From: Campylobacter sp.
GTDB taxonomy: Bacteria; Campylobacterota; Campylobacteria; Campylobacterales; Campylobacteraceae
DNA: 17,368 nucleotides
Reading direction: 5' to 3'
Assembly: GCA_024680445.1 (NCBI GenBank)
Contig: JAILCJ010000149.1
Coordinates: 1 to 17,368, forward strand
In this document: positions 16,279 through 17,368 of the stretch, piece by piece
Layout: the number at the start of each line of letters is the position of its first letter
How positions within the stretch are numbered: the first letter of the stretch is position 1
Made by a program: the position numbers and the translations under genes
The notes under the pieces: model-generated
What the model was told of the DNA's origin: nothing
The model's database searches: none
The model's input: the letters and a program-made list of their open reading frames with translations, nothing else

Positions 16279-17322
16279 TTAAAAAATTTGCCTTTCGCGA
16301 AGCAAGACATAAAGTTTTATGGTTGAGATAAAAAAGGCGATTATCGCAGGTCCTATGATGATTCCCCAAAATCCAAATGTCGCAATCCCAGCTATCATCG
16401 CAAAAAATATCAAAAGTTCGTTCAAATTTGTAGGCTTTGTAACTAATTTTGAGTTTATAAATTTAATAACCAAAGGCTTTAAAAAAGTATCGGCTATAAT
16501 TGAAATCATAATGATAGTATAAAGTGCGATCACGATAGCACCGCCGGTGTTGCCGCTAGCGAATTCGTGGGCACTTATAGGCCCCCATGCAAGCATACCA
16601 CCGATAACTGGGATAAGAGAGGCAAAACCGTATAAAATTCCTGTCAAAAAGCCGTCATATCCGTAAATCATCGTTATAATGGCAAACAAAAAGCCTTGTA
16701 AAATCATATTTATGATAATAGAGTAAAAAACCACACTCATAACATTTGCAACTTCGCTCAAAATGCTTTGACTATCGTCTTTGCTAAGTGGTAAAGTATT
16801 TTTTAGATAGCAAACCAACTCACTACCATAAAGCTCAACAAAAAAGAAAAAGATGAGAATCACTAGCAAATCGCTTATAAATTTAAAACTCATCTTGCCA
16901 ATATTTGTAGCGTATTCTAAGACCTTTGTAACAAGGGGTTTAGGGTCAAAATCAGATAAAAATTCTTTCAAATTTGGTTCTAAAAATGACATAGCATCAG
17001 GCAAAGAAAACTGATAATGTTTTATATATTCTATGGTTTCATTTACGCTTTCAGGATTAAAAGTCGCAAGATAAGTAACAAGACTGGTAATAGCATAAAA
17101 AAGCGGTGCTATAAATAGCAAAAATAGCACAACAGTGGTAAGTGCTGCACTTAATTTTTTTTGCCCTTTTGTAATAGTTAGAAATTTGACATTAACATTT
17201 GAAAGTGCCACGCCAAGCAAGGCGGCTATGAAAATATTTAACAAAAATGGTCTAAACAAATATAAAAGCAATGCCAGTGTAAAACAAACAAAAAAACCAA
17301 CAAAAATTTTAGAGCTAGTCAT
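16279..17322 (-). CDS. AI-2E/PerM family transporter (UPF0118)
   Basis: An inner-membrane protein of 347 residues with about seven or eight hydrophobic segments. They include two near the N terminus (8-45), one at about 60-88, one at about 148-165, and a cluster from about 198 to 340. Family-like elements are PVIGGMLAWGP (about 238-248), the substitution-poor stretch TFGFWGIIIGPAIIAFF (about 316-332), and a cytosolic/periplasmic stretch between about 90 and 145. Members are described as exporters of AI-2 (TqsA) or as sodium/proton antiporters; the substrate here cannot be read from sequence. It starts at ATG 17322 with AAAAAAGG 6 bases upstream and has its own promoter-like sequence. It ends 33 bases from rodA on the opposite strand. 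Confidence 0.85.
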   Translation of the reverse strand: MTSSKIFVGFFVCFTLALLLYLFRPFLLNIFIAALLGVALSNVNVKFLTITKGQKKLSAALTTVVLFLLFIAPLFYAITSLVTYLATFNPESVNETIEYIKHYQFSLPDAMSFLEPNLKEFLSDFDPKPLVTKVLEYATNIGKMSFKFISDLLVILIFFFFVELYGSELVCYLKNTLPLSKDDSQSILSEVANVMSVVFYSIIINMILQGFLFAIITMIYGYDGFLTGILYGFASLIPVIGGMLAWGPISAHEFASGNTGGAIVIALYTIIMISIIADTFLKPLVIKFINSKLVTKPTNLNELLIFFAMIAGIATFGFWGIIIGPAIIAFFISTIKLYVLLRERQIF

Positions 17323-17341
17323 TTAATACCTTTTTTGTTTG

Positions 17342-17347
17342 ATTATA
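17342..17347 (-). promoter_or_regulatory. Probable -10 box for the PerM-family gene
   Basis: On the minus strand the right edge reads A8-TTATAATC and then the AAAAAAGG ribosome binding site. TATAAT at 17347-17342 is a perfect -10 box about 20 bases before the start codon, following an A-run. Transcription would start near 17335, so the leader is about 13 bases. The upstream part of the promoter is cut off by the window edge. Confidence 0.55.
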
Positions 17348-17368
17348 ATTTTTTTTGCTTTAAAAGTG

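Overview
The window looks like chromosomal DNA from a Campylobacter (Campylobacterota). The evidence is AT-rich base use, short T-rich promoters with TATAAT boxes, densely overlapping genes, and a gene order that, from memory, matches the Campylobacter jejuni block from about Cj1268c (mnmC) to Cj1282 (mrdB/rodA). Protein lengths and an abundant TCAAATTTGA word suggest a Campylobacter other than jejuni/coli; I cannot name the species. I see no tRNA, rRNA, IS element, prophage or CRISPR array. No gene-free stretch exceeds about 60 bases, so this is core genome rather than an accessory island.

Reading the minus strand from right to left, the layout is as follows. An AI-2E/PerM-family permease gene sits at the right edge (16279-17322) and converges on rodA (15139-16245, plus strand). 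rodA is divergent from a long minus-strand run that starts 48 bp away: rluD-type pseudouridine synthase, flpA (split into two frames), trmB, ftsE, ftsX, and an EnvC-like degenerate M23 protein. A 61-bp gap with a probable promoter follows. The second run is pyrH, rpoZ, spoT/rel, tyrS, an FMN nitronate monooxygenase-like gene, an AmiA/AmiC-type amidase, and mnmC. Neighbouring genes overlap by 1 to about 70 bases or lie within about 20 bases, so two long, probably co-transcribed operons are likely.

The genes mix translation and nucleotide housekeeping (mnmC, tyrS, trmB, rluD, rpoZ, pyrH, spoT) with a cell-wall module. FtsE and FtsX form a membrane ATPase pair. The EnvC-like protein has lost most of its metallopeptidase ligands and is expected to act as an amidase activator. 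The AmiA/C amidase is the probable target, and RodA is the elongation glycosyltransferase. FlpA is a fibronectin type III lipoprotein adhesin known in C. jejuni.

The most interesting observation is in flpA. Its first half (signal peptide, lipobox and two FN3 modules) stops at a TAA, and the second half (two more FN3 modules) continues in the +1 frame. The junction reads AAGGAG-TTA-CCC-TAA. An internal Shine-Dalgarno sequence, a 3-nt spacer, a slip-prone codon and a stop closely resemble the prfB programmed +1 frameshift site. It may be programmed frameshifting, a recent one-base mutation, or a sequencing error at the C3 run. Second is a 33-bp in-frame tandem repeat inserting about 90 residues into the MnmC oxidoreductase domain. 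Its core is the palindrome TCAAATTTGA, which also recurs elsewhere in the window in two different reading frames.
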